Shown here: piece by piece, positions 27,301-34,205 of the stretch | Numbering within the stretch: the stretch's first letter is position 1 | Layout of the letters: each line of letters begins with the position of its first letter | Assembly: GCA_964572745.1 (NCBI GenBank) | Contig: CAZNFT010000001.1 | Span: forward strand, 62,001 to 126,000 | Length of the DNA: 64,000 nt | Source: M50B103 sp041667565 | GTDB lineage: Bacteria; Fidelibacterota; Fidelibacteria; Fidelibacterales; Fidelibacteraceae | Direction: 5' to 3' | Translations under genes and position numbers: made by a program | The notes under the pieces: generated by a model | The model's input: only the letters and a program-made list of their open reading frames with translations | Told to the model about the DNA's origin: nothing | Databases searched by the model: none

Positions 27301-27513
27301 AAGTGTACTTTCCAAGGATCTGGTAAGAGTGTTTTCAATATCTTCCGGCCCAACACCTTCGTAGGATGTGACCACAATAGCCATGGGGAATTCAAAATCA
27401 GGATAGAGATCCAACTTTAAATTGGATAATCCGTAGAGCCCGAATCCCAAGGCGATCAAAAAGATCATAAAGAATGTGATAGGTCGCTTTATACTTAAAG
27501 ATGATAATTTCAT
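24382..27513 (-). CDS. RND-family efflux transporter, AcrB-type inner-membrane pump
   Basis: The 1043-residue protein has the AcrB layout: TM1 at about 12-30, a large periplasmic loop, TM2-6, a second loop and TM7-12. The N-terminal KRPITFFMIFLIALGFG and SVSNKGSSLIMIEF are typical. TM4 has GLAIAIGMLVDNSVVVLES, where one Asp of the AcrB Asp-Asp proton-relay pair is Asn, as in many RND pumps of this branch. GSGMGGGGASDM is a glycine-rich loop in the second periplasmic half. It exports drugs, lipophilic molecules or lipids using the proton gradient and works with the MFP and TolC proteins encoded upstream. It is the last gene of the tetR-tolC-MFP-RND operon. Confidence 0.93.
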   Translation of the reverse strand: MKLSSLSIKRPITFFMIFLIALGFGLYGLSNLKLDLYPDFEFPMAIVVTSYEGVGPEDIENTLTRSLESTLSTVEGIKHISSVSNKGSSLIMIEFNWGTDMDQAETNIRRKIDFVRDFLPTDASEPTTMVFDPSMMPVMRLVATSKELGSAELRRLVEDQIQPRLERVEGVASARVFGGLEREIQVNINPFELAANNISILDVVSMITYSNLPIPGGIIEEGNMEFSVTTNSEFQSVEDIENTIVSYSQYGDPIFLKNVAVVKDGFKETTAIVRDMGINTININLQKQSDANTVQVCNAANKAIKDIEADIGKDIQLVVNMDQSEFIMESTNNLVTTAALAFLLTALVLFIFLRNFSAAITTAISVPVSIIVTFFVMNILNVTLNIISMAGLAIAIGMLVDNSVVVLESIFRRNHEENEPICIAADKGAAEVGTAISASTLTTLSIFIPMLFIGGVAGMMVKDLALTIIISLSVSLFVALTLVPLLSSKLLSKKQQDHKTKAMKNFDKKMGGFFDGLSQTYRRSLTWSLKHKRLLVFSVFLLFILSFFLLSKVGFEFMPKTDDNRVRFDVELPVGTALPITDSYFKQIEEIINSSVPEAKNINVNFGTQGGFGAAFGGTSNSGSVSISLVDKDERKRSQFEIQDELRDKINAIPGVTAIFSSGSGMGGGGASDMRIEIYGYDLIKAEAIAKELKDKMENIPGLVDIKLSFSDPQPEYTIQIDREKAGKMGLNVAQISQIVETAIKGQIASIYREDGEEYNVYVQLDREFRESKQDLKNIFIKTPSGTQIPLGTIATIVEGRAPVSINRVDQSRLVYIDAGVTGRDLGSVTTDVQREIKTLAMPSDFRTQITGSAEDLQETTKNFMIALIVAILLVYMVMAAQFESLLDPFIILFTIPLALIGVALMLFITKTTLNMTSMIGLVVLVGIVVNNGIVLIDYINRLVRERKVDVTQAILNGSETRLRPILMTALTTILSMIPLALELGAGAELWGPMARAIIGGLFASTFLTLYFIPMIFDIFQHRRMERKYLSSCAEQIEVGNNS

Positions 27514-27537
27514 ATGTTTTTATACCTTTATTCCAGA

Positions 27538-28803
27538 TTATTCAACAATATTGACCAGTGAAGAGTCGCTGAGATTGTTTTGTCCCATAACAACAACAAG
27601 GTCACCTTCTGTAAGACCGCTGAGGACTTCGTATTTTGTTTTAGATTGAATACCGATTTTAAGCTCTCTGTTTATGGCTATACCATCACGAACGATGAAG
27701 CAGGAGTAAGTCTCTACAACTTTATCTTCGCGAAGATTAGTTTCAGATCTTTCAAGAACGGTCTGCTTGTTTGTGACAGCTTTTTCTATAGTGAAAGCCT
27801 GATCTCTTTCTTGCGTAACAATATCAACACGAGCGAACATACCCGGCTTTAGGCGAGCATCATCATTCTTGGCAATGATCTCTATTTTAGCTGTACGGGT
27901 CATAGGATCAATAACAGGAGAGACGGTTTCAACTTTGCCTTCGAATATCTGATTGGGATAAGAGCTTAGGTGAATTTCTGTACGCTGACCAACCTTAATA
28001 AAGCCAAGATCAGATTCTGTAACATTGATATTGATCTTCACGGTCTCAGTCTGGTGAATAGTTAAAAAAGGTTTTTGAGGGGTGCTCATATCACCAATGC
28101 GGTAAGCAAGATTAGAAACATATCCACTGATAGGTGCTGTTACACTTGCATAGGTAAGTTGTGTTTCAGCCATGGAAAGTGCTGCTTTGGCTTGTTCAAG
28201 GCCAGCTTCGGCAACTTCTTTTTGCGTGACGAGTTGGTCCCACTGAGAGTCTGAAATAGCCTTTGCTTCATAAAGTGTTTTCATGCGTTCAAATTCAACA
28301 TTAACATTGGCAACCTGACTTTTTGCACTAAGATATGCGCCCTGAGCTTGTGCTTTAGAAGCACGAACGGTAGCATCATCTATTTTAGCAAGAAGCTCAC
28401 CCTTTTTGACATAATCGCCGTTTTCTACATAAATATCCCAAACCGTATCGGTCAGTTTAGGATAAACTACAACAGAAGGGTCACCGGTAATATCACCAAG
28501 ATATTGGACCTTTTGAGCAATATGTTCGGCTACGACTTTTTTAACAGCAACGGGTGTAATGGTCAGGTCGTCACTTTCACTTTGTTTACTGGCAGGTGCT
28601 AGTACTTTGTTTAATTTAGCAAGAAAGCGGCGGGCTTCAACATCGCTGGGGTCAGCAGAAAATTCATTTGTAAGAGTGCGGACTTTATCCGCTGTTTTTT
28701 TGTAGTCAATATTTGTTTTGGCTTTTTCGCCGGGCGCACCGCAAGATACAAGCAGCATACCGATGATCATTAAAAATGTGATAGTTTTTAAAGAAGTTCT
28801 CAT
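27538..28803 (-). CDS. RND efflux membrane fusion lipoprotein (periplasmic adaptor)
   Basis: The 421-residue product begins MRTSLKTITFLMIIGMLL and has a lipobox ending VSCG (C21), so it is anchored to the inner membrane by lipid. The adaptor domains are visible: a biotinyl/lipoyl-like half (VYVENGDYVKKGELLAKID), an alpha-hairpin (about 150-215), the second lipoyl half (TAPISGYVSNLAYRIGD) and the beta-barrel (VKININVTESDLGFIKVGQ). Residues about 40-80, between the lipobox and the first lipoyl half, form an extra helical segment. It bridges the RND pump and TolC. The start at 28803 is chosen because a GGAG site lies just upstream inside a longer frame. It begins one base after the tolC stop. 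Confidence 0.92.
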   Translation of the reverse strand: MRTSLKTITFLMIIGMLLVSCGAPGEKAKTNIDYKKTADKVRTLTNEFSADPSDVEARRFLAKLNKVLAPASKQSESDDLTITPVAVKKVVAEHIAQKVQYLGDITGDPSVVVYPKLTDTVWDIYVENGDYVKKGELLAKIDDATVRASKAQAQGAYLSAKSQVANVNVEFERMKTLYEAKAISDSQWDQLVTQKEVAEAGLEQAKAALSMAETQLTYASVTAPISGYVSNLAYRIGDMSTPQKPFLTIHQTETVKININVTESDLGFIKVGQRTEIHLSSYPNQIFEGKVETVSPVIDPMTRTAKIEIIAKNDDARLKPGMFARVDIVTQERDQAFTIEKAVTNKQTVLERSETNLREDKVVETYSCFIVRDGIAINRELKIGIQSKTKYEVLSGLTEGDLVVVMGQNNLSDSSLVNIVE

Positions 28804-28804
28804 A

Positions 28805-30130
28805 TTATTCTCCATTATTAGTCAACAGATTGTTCAAGGATTTTTTTAGGTCTTCTACAGCAAGATTGTACTGGAAAAGCGATGATATATAATTCGATTT
28901 AGCACCAAGGTATCCACTTTCTGCAGATACCAGTTCTAATTGTGTTGCTGAACCATTTTCGTATAAAAGTTTTGAAAGACGTAAAGCTTCTTCAGCTTGC
29001 TTAACCACATCTTCATTGGCGAAAATATTGCTTTGCATTTCTTCGACTTTTCTATAAGCCGCATCTACATCGGTGTAAACAAAATTTTCCATTTGTTCCA
29101 ATTGATACTGAGCTTCTTTTACACCAATATTTGCTTTTTGAATGCTTGCTGCGTTCTTGCCACCATTAAAAAGAGGCAGAGAAACAGAGAGAGATATATT
29201 GCTGGAACGACGGTGTTCCAGATCGGCAATAAGGTCATTATTAGCTTGCCACTGGAGGTTTCCACCGACTTGAACTTTAGGCAAAATAGAGCTCCAGGCA
29301 AGATTACGCTGGTATTGAGCTAACTTTTCTTGCTCCTGAAGCATCTTGAGTTCCAGGCGTTCTTCTTTTGTCAGCTGAGTGAGGTCATCCAGACTCATAC
29401 CTTCAAAAGGATTTTCAATTTTTTCAAGTGAACCGACCACAGCAATACTTTCCAGAGAAGGATCATTAATGTAAGTTTTTAAATTTGTTAGAGCCGATAC
29501 ACGTTGATTTTGTAAGGAAACCAATTGAGGTTTATAAGATTCGTAACGAACTTTTGCTTGCAAAACATCTAGTTTAGTAGCGTGGCCAACTGCCTGACGT
29601 TGTAAAGCAAGATTATAACTTTCTTCTGATGAGGAAAGTCCGACTTCCGTTGCCTCTATCATAGAATTTAACATTTGTGATTGATAATAAAGTACACGGA
29701 TAGTATAAATAACCGTGTTAACCTGATCTTGCAGAGATAATTCTGAAAGATTGACTGCTACATTAGACATTAATTGACCATTAATTATAGCACCACCGGT
29801 AAAAATGGGATAAGAAAGTTGAACACCCGCAACGGAGCTATACTTTGAGCCTATTTGCATTTCAGTGGGTGGGGCTGGACCATCGCCATCAAAGTCTATG
29901 ACCATAACGGAAAGTTCCAAGTTATCTTGCAATTGGTAAAACGATGAAACAGTAGGGAAGAAATTTGCCAGCGTTTCGCGTGAAGAAGCTTTTGCTTTTT
30001 GCAGAGAAGCTTCCGAAAGTTTTATTTGAATATTGTTTTCTAAGGCCAGTCTTTCGGCTTCTTGTAGAGTAATCTCTTGTGCAGAAAGGGAAAGGCTTAG
30101 AATTATTATTAGACTAAGGAGTTTTTTCAT
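28805..30130 (-). CDS. TolC-family outer-membrane efflux protein
   Basis: The 441-residue protein has a signal peptide (MKKLLSLIIILSLSLSAQ) and two structural repeats of long helices. The second opens with WSSILPKVQVGGNLQWQANN and contains LSVSLPLFNGGKNAASIQKA, the typical strand-turn-helix of outer-membrane factors; the first has VQLSYPIFTGGAIINGQL. Trimeric TolC proteins form the exit duct across the outer membrane and periplasm. It overlaps the tetR stop by four bases (ATGA) and is followed at once by the adaptor gene, so all four proteins should be made from one mRNA. Confidence 0.92.
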   Translation of the reverse strand: MKKLLSLIIILSLSLSAQEITLQEAERLALENNIQIKLSEASLQKAKASSRETLANFFPTVSSFYQLQDNLELSVMVIDFDGDGPAPPTEMQIGSKYSSVAGVQLSYPIFTGGAIINGQLMSNVAVNLSELSLQDQVNTVIYTIRVLYYQSQMLNSMIEATEVGLSSSEESYNLALQRQAVGHATKLDVLQAKVRYESYKPQLVSLQNQRVSALTNLKTYINDPSLESIAVVGSLEKIENPFEGMSLDDLTQLTKEERLELKMLQEQEKLAQYQRNLAWSSILPKVQVGGNLQWQANNDLIADLEHRRSSNISLSVSLPLFNGGKNAASIQKANIGVKEAQYQLEQMENFVYTDVDAAYRKVEEMQSNIFANEDVVKQAEEALRLSKLLYENGSATQLELVSAESGYLGAKSNYISSLFQYNLAVEDLKKSLNNLLTNNGE

Positions 30131-30720
30131 TTCTTAGTAAATCCTTCTTTTAGTAGTGTTATCAAATTTTCAATGCGTTCTTCAGGTGAATTAGCAAATT
30201 CAGATATTTTTATAATTTTAGGTCCGGAGGTATGATGTATCATACCGGTGATGGCAAAAGTTAAAAAATTTAATGGCATATCATCTCTTAGTTCTCCGTT
30301 TTCAATGCCTTTTTCTACGATCTTGAAAGTCGCTTGTTTTTGACGCTCAAAATAGCCTTTTAGCATTTCTTGATCTATATTTTTATCAAAACTTCGGGAT
30401 GCAACTTTTCTAAACAAAGTGAAAGTTGCCGGGTTGTTTTCGGAAAAATTACACATATCTTTAATTATAAAGCGTAATTTTTCCCAAATCGATTCATCGG
30501 ATTCAGCTAAAGTTTCCAGGTTTTCGACGATTTTCTCTATGCTGTGATGAATGCAGGCAGAAAATATTTCTTCTTTTCCAGGAAAATGATAATATAGTGC
30601 AGCTTTTGAGATTTTCAATTCCTCAGCTATCTCTCGCATAGATGTTCCAATGTAACCGTTCTCAGCAAAGGACTTGATAGCGACTGCTATTATTTTATCG
30701 TGTGTTGTTATATTGCTCAT
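30127..30720 (-). CDS. TetR/AcrR-family transcriptional regulator of the efflux operon
   Basis: The 197-residue protein has a canonical TetR HTH: DKIIAVAIKSFAENGYIGTSMREIAEELKIS, then KAALYYHFPGKEEIF (about 7-53). The C-terminal ligand-binding domain is helical and unclassified. It is the first gene of the operon and a palindromic operator candidate lies upstream, which fits autorepression relieved by a pump substrate. An AAGGAGCCC ribosome site lies before the ATG. The ligand is unknown. Confidence 0.92.
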   Translation of the reverse strand: MSNITTHDKIIAVAIKSFAENGYIGTSMREIAEELKISKAALYYHFPGKEEIFSACIHHSIEKIVENLETLAESDESIWEKLRFIIKDMCNFSENNPATFTLFRKVASRSFDKNIDQEMLKGYFERQKQATFKIVEKGIENGELRDDMPLNFLTFAITGMIHHTSGPKIIKISEFANSPEERIENLITLLKEGFTKK

Positions 30721-30727
30721 GTTTTAT

Positions 30728-30808
30728 GGGCTCCTTTTGAACTTAACGAACCGAAACTAAGCTCTTAAGTATCCAAAGTCAAGAAAAAACTTACCGAACG
30801 GTCAGTAA
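30728..30808 (-). promoter_or_regulatory. Promoter and operator candidate for the tetR-tolC-MFP-RND operon
   Basis: On the minus strand TTGACT (30777-30782), a 17-base spacer and TAGTTT make a promoter. Just upstream, TTACCGAACGGTCAGTAA (30791-30808) is an imperfect palindrome with core ACCG-NN-CGGT, the type of site bound by TetR/AcrR dimers. A related TTCGGTTCG half-site lies between the promoter and the start. The binding is inferred. Confidence 0.5.
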
Positions 30809-31058
30809 TTTACAATAACAAGAGAAGTAAAAATAGATATGCTTATAGTTTGGGAGTCTGAGGGCTATGAGTTCTGAATTTTTCCTTATCAATTCAGAGA
30901 ACCTTTTGCATAAGTTCACACTATCTGGATTGTGAGAAAAATATTCCTTTTTTCGATACCAATATCGTAGCTTATAATGAATTATTGGCAAGAGATATAA
31001 AGAAGAACAGGCAGATTATATCCGCAAATGCTTAGGTGGGAGCTTAAGCAAAGGATTT
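30809..31058. other. Intergenic, no gene
   Basis: Between the efflux operon promoter and the CAT-like gene no ORF with codon structure is seen. A perfect 8-bp hairpin (TCTGAATT at 30873-30880, AATTCAGA at 30891-30898) has no T-tail. A copy of a dispersed 31-bp repeat lies at 31024-31054. Confidence 0.4.
31024..31054. repeat. 31-bp dispersed repeat, copy 1
   Basis: GCAAATGCTT-N3-TGGGAGCTTA-N-GCAAAG occurs here and at 43802-43832 with 27 of 31 bases equal, both intergenic and in the same orientation. This copy starts five bases past the stop of the CAT-like gene. TGCTTA and TAAGCA within this copy can pair as a short stem. Confidence 0.6.
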
Positions 31059-31703
31059 TCAAATGTTATTATCTAAAGCATTGAGTTTATTTTGAAATGA
31101 TTCTATGAATTTTGCTGCATGCGCGCCATCCATGAGGGAATGATGTGCATGAATGGCAAGAGGCATAGTTTTTCTGCCATTCTCTGTGGTCATTTTTCCA
31201 AAAGTAAAAATTGGGACACCTTCGGTATTTGGGAGATCTACAGGATGTTCAACAGAAGTGAATTTGATCCAGGGCATGATGGAGTAATAAATGGTTTCGG
31301 GACAATCTTTTGATGTATCGAGGTCGGGATGTGTTTTAACCCTATGAACTTCTTTTTCAGCATCAGGCAAGAATTTTTCTAGGCTATCCTTGTATTCTAA
31401 CATGGCATAACCCATTTCGCCGTCATTTCGCATGATGGTCGGGGAGCCATTGACTTTATCAAAAATCACCGGTTTTTTATTTTCTAATCTGATACGAAAT
31501 TCAGGGATCTCATTTGCGGTTTTCAAGGAGAGATAGAAATAATACAGGAAAAATGAAATACCAAGATCTTTTGCCCTTGTATATGCATTTGTACAATCTA
31601 TTGTGCAGGTCATGCCAAAATATGGATCGCTATAAGGCAAGAAATGCTGAAAAGCTGTTGCTCGAGGCCAGGTTTTTAAATCGATATATTTTTTCATGAT
31701 CAT
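31059..31703 (-). CDS. Chloramphenicol acetyltransferase-like (CAT family) protein
   Basis: The 214-residue protein matches type A CAT along its length: KKYIDLKTWPRATAFQHF, FFLYYFYLSLKTANEIPEFRIRL, and the catalytic HAHHSLMDGAHAAKF with H188-x3-D192-G193. A PWIKFTSVEHP segment corresponds to the CAT substrate-pocket region. CAT trimers acetylate chloramphenicol with acetyl-CoA, but many CAT-like proteins in environmental bacteria have not been tested and may acetylate other hydroxyl compounds. It is a stand-alone gene close to an efflux operon, and transfer is possible. Resistance is not demonstrable from sequence alone. Two ATG codons six bases apart could serve as start. Confidence 0.82.
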   Translation of the reverse strand: MIMKKYIDLKTWPRATAFQHFLPYSDPYFGMTCTIDCTNAYTRAKDLGISFFLYYFYLSLKTANEIPEFRIRLENKKPVIFDKVNGSPTIMRNDGEMGYAMLEYKDSLEKFLPDAEKEVHRVKTHPDLDTSKDCPETIYYSIMPWIKFTSVEHPVDLPNTEGVPIFTFGKMTTENGRKTMPLAIHAHHSLMDGAHAAKFIESFQNKLNALDNNI

Positions 31704-31816
31704 AATTTAATGGAATTATTTGTAGAATACAGTGATTTTAATAAATAATAAAGGCAAATAAAAATTATTATCTGCTCGGCAATAATTTTCCTGTATTTAG
31801 TGAAAAGCGTATGAAA

Positions 31817-32449
31817 TTAGAACTTATAGCTATAATCCAAAGTGATAATATGTTTGATTTTGTTTTCGTTGAGATAATTATCAAGCTTATAACTCAGACC
31901 TATGGACTGGTCTTTGATAAAACGCCAATCGGCACCCAAACCATAGCGAATTTTATAAATTGTACTATTTTCTAACTGATGAAACAATTCTGCAGAAAGA
32001 AAAGGATCAACCTTGAGTTTAGGGATGTCATACTCCAGGTTAGCTTTATAGCGCAAGAGATTTAAGAGATTGTTATCCCCATTATAATTACTGAACATGA
32101 TTTTTAATGATGGTAAAAAACGACCGATCTCGTGTTCGAATGCTGAAAAAACGGAGTAGCGGTGAATGTATTCTGTGGGTTTATTGCTTTTGTGATCCAT
32201 AGTCAATCTATAAGAAAGGCCCAGATCAAGATTTTTAAGCGGCGAATATTTAAGTTCCGCTTCAGTTAAAGACTCATCTAATCCATTATTATTAAAACGT
32301 AATTCGGGGATTAGGTAAAATTTTACATTTTTGAAAAGCGAAACTCTTAGGCTTCCCTCCACACGATATTCTGTTTTGTGAGTATTAACTGCAAAGAGCA
32401 TAGAAAACAGTGAAAGAATAATGACTGTTTTTTTAAATAATGATCTCAT
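31817..32449 (-). CDS. DUF2490-family outer-membrane beta-barrel-like protein
   Basis: The 210-residue protein has a signal peptide (about 1-20, ending LFAVNTH) and amphipathic strands. The order EYRVEGSLRVSLFKNVKFYLIPELRFNN, GLSYRLTMDH, RYSVFSAFEHE and YRYGLGADWRF-like strands with a terminal aromatic (YSYKF) are typical of DUF2490 and outer-membrane barrels. Function is unknown. It overlaps the DUF4956 gene stop by four bases (ATGA) and has an AAGGA site. It is the last gene of the VTC-DUF4956-DUF2490 cassette, where such small outer-membrane proteins commonly occur. Confidence 0.75.
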   Translation of the reverse strand: MRSLFKKTVIILSLFSMLFAVNTHKTEYRVEGSLRVSLFKNVKFYLIPELRFNNNGLDESLTEAELKYSPLKNLDLGLSYRLTMDHKSNKPTEYIHRYSVFSAFEHEIGRFLPSLKIMFSNYNGDNNLLNLLRYKANLEYDIPKLKVDPFLSAELFHQLENSTIYKIRYGLGADWRFIKDQSIGLSYKLDNYLNENKIKHIITLDYSYKF

Positions 32450-33147
32450 GTTAAATCCTTTTTCTTCTCATTATTTGGAGCATCATCATAATAGTAAAGT
32501 TCCATGTCAGCTATATCACGAAGATAGTCTATTTTTATGACTTTTACCCGGATAACATTCAGACCGGTACGCTTACGAATATCTTCTAATAGCAAAGTCT
32601 CGTCATCTTTGTTAATCAGTTCAATTTTTTCATAGCGTAATATCATGAGCTTTTCTTTGCAGGGATCTAAAACTTTTTCTAAGTAGTATAGTCCCACAAA
32701 AACCATGGAATTTGTAAGTAGCAATTCTACATAGCTGACCTTTTTATTCGATAAAGCATTGATCACCGAAATGCCAATGATCACAAAAAGGTAGGTCATT
32801 TCTTTGATAGGAATTGGATCGGTTCGATAGCGGATAATGCCAAAAATAGCAAAAAGTCCCAGAGCAAAGCCCATTTGTAATTTTACGCTATGCAGTAAGA
32901 AAGTCAGTAAAAATATTGTAGCACCCACGGCCATAAAACTGAGGGAGAACTCTTTGGAATTTTGCCGTTTGTTGTAAATTTTTCATACGATCAGGAATAA
33001 TATCAACATATTAAAAGAAAAGCGGACTAAAAGCTCCAGAGTATCCGCTACATTTATAACACGGATATCGAATAAACGAATGTGTTCGAATAATTCGTTT
33101 ATTTCAACTCCACTTGATGCTGAATCTTGTGCAAATAAAAGTCCCAT
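32446..33147 (-). pseudogene. DUF4956 membrane protein interrupted by one in-frame TGA
   Basis: The 3' part reads MAVGATIFLLTFLLHSVKL, GFALGLFAIFGIIRYRTDPIPIKEMTYLF and a soluble C-terminal domain, the DUF4956 signature. Continuing upstream in the same frame there is no break until ATG at 33145-33147, which has a GGTGG ribosome site, except one TGA at 32983-32985 (codon 55). The upstream 54 residues (MGLLFAQDSASSG to NMLILFLIV) contain the expected first membrane segment, and the codons after TGA read KIYNKRQNSKEF, matching the family's segment after TM1. So this is a full-length gene of 233 sense codons split by one stop. The family usually has Arg or a similar residue there, so a CGA-to-TGA change is plausible. 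The gene's own terminal stop is also TGA. Confidence 0.8.
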
Positions 33148-33155
33148 TTTACCAC

Positions 33156-33935
33156 CTATATGTTGTAAAGATCGGGTTTCCCGAGTATTTTCCCGAGATT
33201 TCGGATCTTTTGTTTGAATCTATTTCGTTTAATATTTTTATCTGTCAATGCTCGACCGATACAATATTTGCTAAAGCCGGATGCTTTTAATCTGGCCTCT
33301 CTTAAGTACATTTTTAAAGGTGAAGAATTGCTTCCCTTTTCAGATTTAAGTTCAAGAATGACAAGGCCATCCATGACAATTGATTTTTCTTTTCCTGTAA
33401 AACTTATATCAAGATCAATGGTAGAACGCTCAGTAAAATTTTTATTGATGAGCGTAAGTCGGTTAAAATGACTTGTTAGGATATGACTTAATTCTTCATC
33501 GCCAAAAATACTTCTTTTTTTAAGAAATTCTGTTTCATCTTTATTGAAGTCTGTTAATTGGCCTGTCGATTCGACTCTTTTTTTAATCGTTCTACCCTTA
33601 TTATTCTTAAATTTTACTTCAAGAAAGCTGTCTTGAGAATCTAAATAATCTCTTCGACGAATCTTAAATCTATTGAGTTTTCCATTGTGATGCAGAGTGT
33701 ACATTTTATTATCCGGTGTATCAAAGTACTTTGTTGCATAAGCTTGCGATGGGCGGCCTTCTATTGTTTGAACTAAATAATCATTTTTGACAGCTTCGAA
33801 TAAGTCCGGTAATTTTGAAACATGGAACCAGTATTTTTTATCAACACGATTCATGAACCGGACTTTTGTCGCTTGCTCCAATGGAAGCTTCTCAAGTTCC
33901 AGATCACGAATTATTTCATTAAATGTGTTCTTCAT
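33156..33935 (-). CDS. VTC-domain protein (polyphosphate polymerase-like, CYTH superfamily)
   Basis: The 259-residue protein has VTC/CYTH elements: RFMNRVDKKYWFHVSKLPDLF, ATKYFDTPDNKMYTLHHNGKLNRFKIRRRDYLDS, FLEVKFKNNKGRTIKKR and ILELKSEKGS. The alternating basic residues (RFKIRRR, KFKNNKGRTIKKR) and acidic pair (E in ELKSE) line the tunnel that binds polyphosphate or triphosphate and metal. In yeast VTC4 makes polyphosphate; bacterial members often sit with DUF4956, as here, and are untested. A start at 33935 fits the family; longer frames lack a clear site. Its stop is followed eight bases later by the DUF4956 ATG. Confidence 0.85.
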   Translation of the reverse strand: MKNTFNEIIRDLELEKLPLEQATKVRFMNRVDKKYWFHVSKLPDLFEAVKNDYLVQTIEGRPSQAYATKYFDTPDNKMYTLHHNGKLNRFKIRRRDYLDSQDSFLEVKFKNNKGRTIKKRVESTGQLTDFNKDETEFLKKRSIFGDEELSHILTSHFNRLTLINKNFTERSTIDLDISFTGKEKSIVMDGLVILELKSEKGSNSSPLKMYLREARLKASGFSKYCIGRALTDKNIKRNRFKQKIRNLGKILGKPDLYNI

Positions 33936-34205
33936 TGAGTGTACTAATCCCTTTAATGACTTAGTTTCTAAGTGAATATAAATATAAAATATCCTCAAAT
34001 CCTAATACCACTTTTATTAAATTAGTGAAGAGCACGTAGTAAAGGCATAGCTGTTATGAATGCTAAAACTGCGAAGGGTAAAATGCAGAAGTCTTGAATT
34101 AGGGTCTCACGACTCGTAATTTAGGTTTTAGGATGCTTGAATATTTAATTCCTTTTCATTATATTTATTTTCAGTCATTATTTTTTGTTAAATAAGGAGT
34201 TACTC

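Noticed and set aside
30791..30991. 66-residue minus-strand ORF upstream of tetR
   Set aside because: It overlaps the promoter/operator candidate, lacks a ribosome site and resembles no family.
32446..33147. UGA recoded as an amino acid in this genome
   Set aside because: The same gene and others (for example the antitoxin and tetR genes) terminate with TGA, so general reassignment does not fit. No selenocysteine context was recognised.
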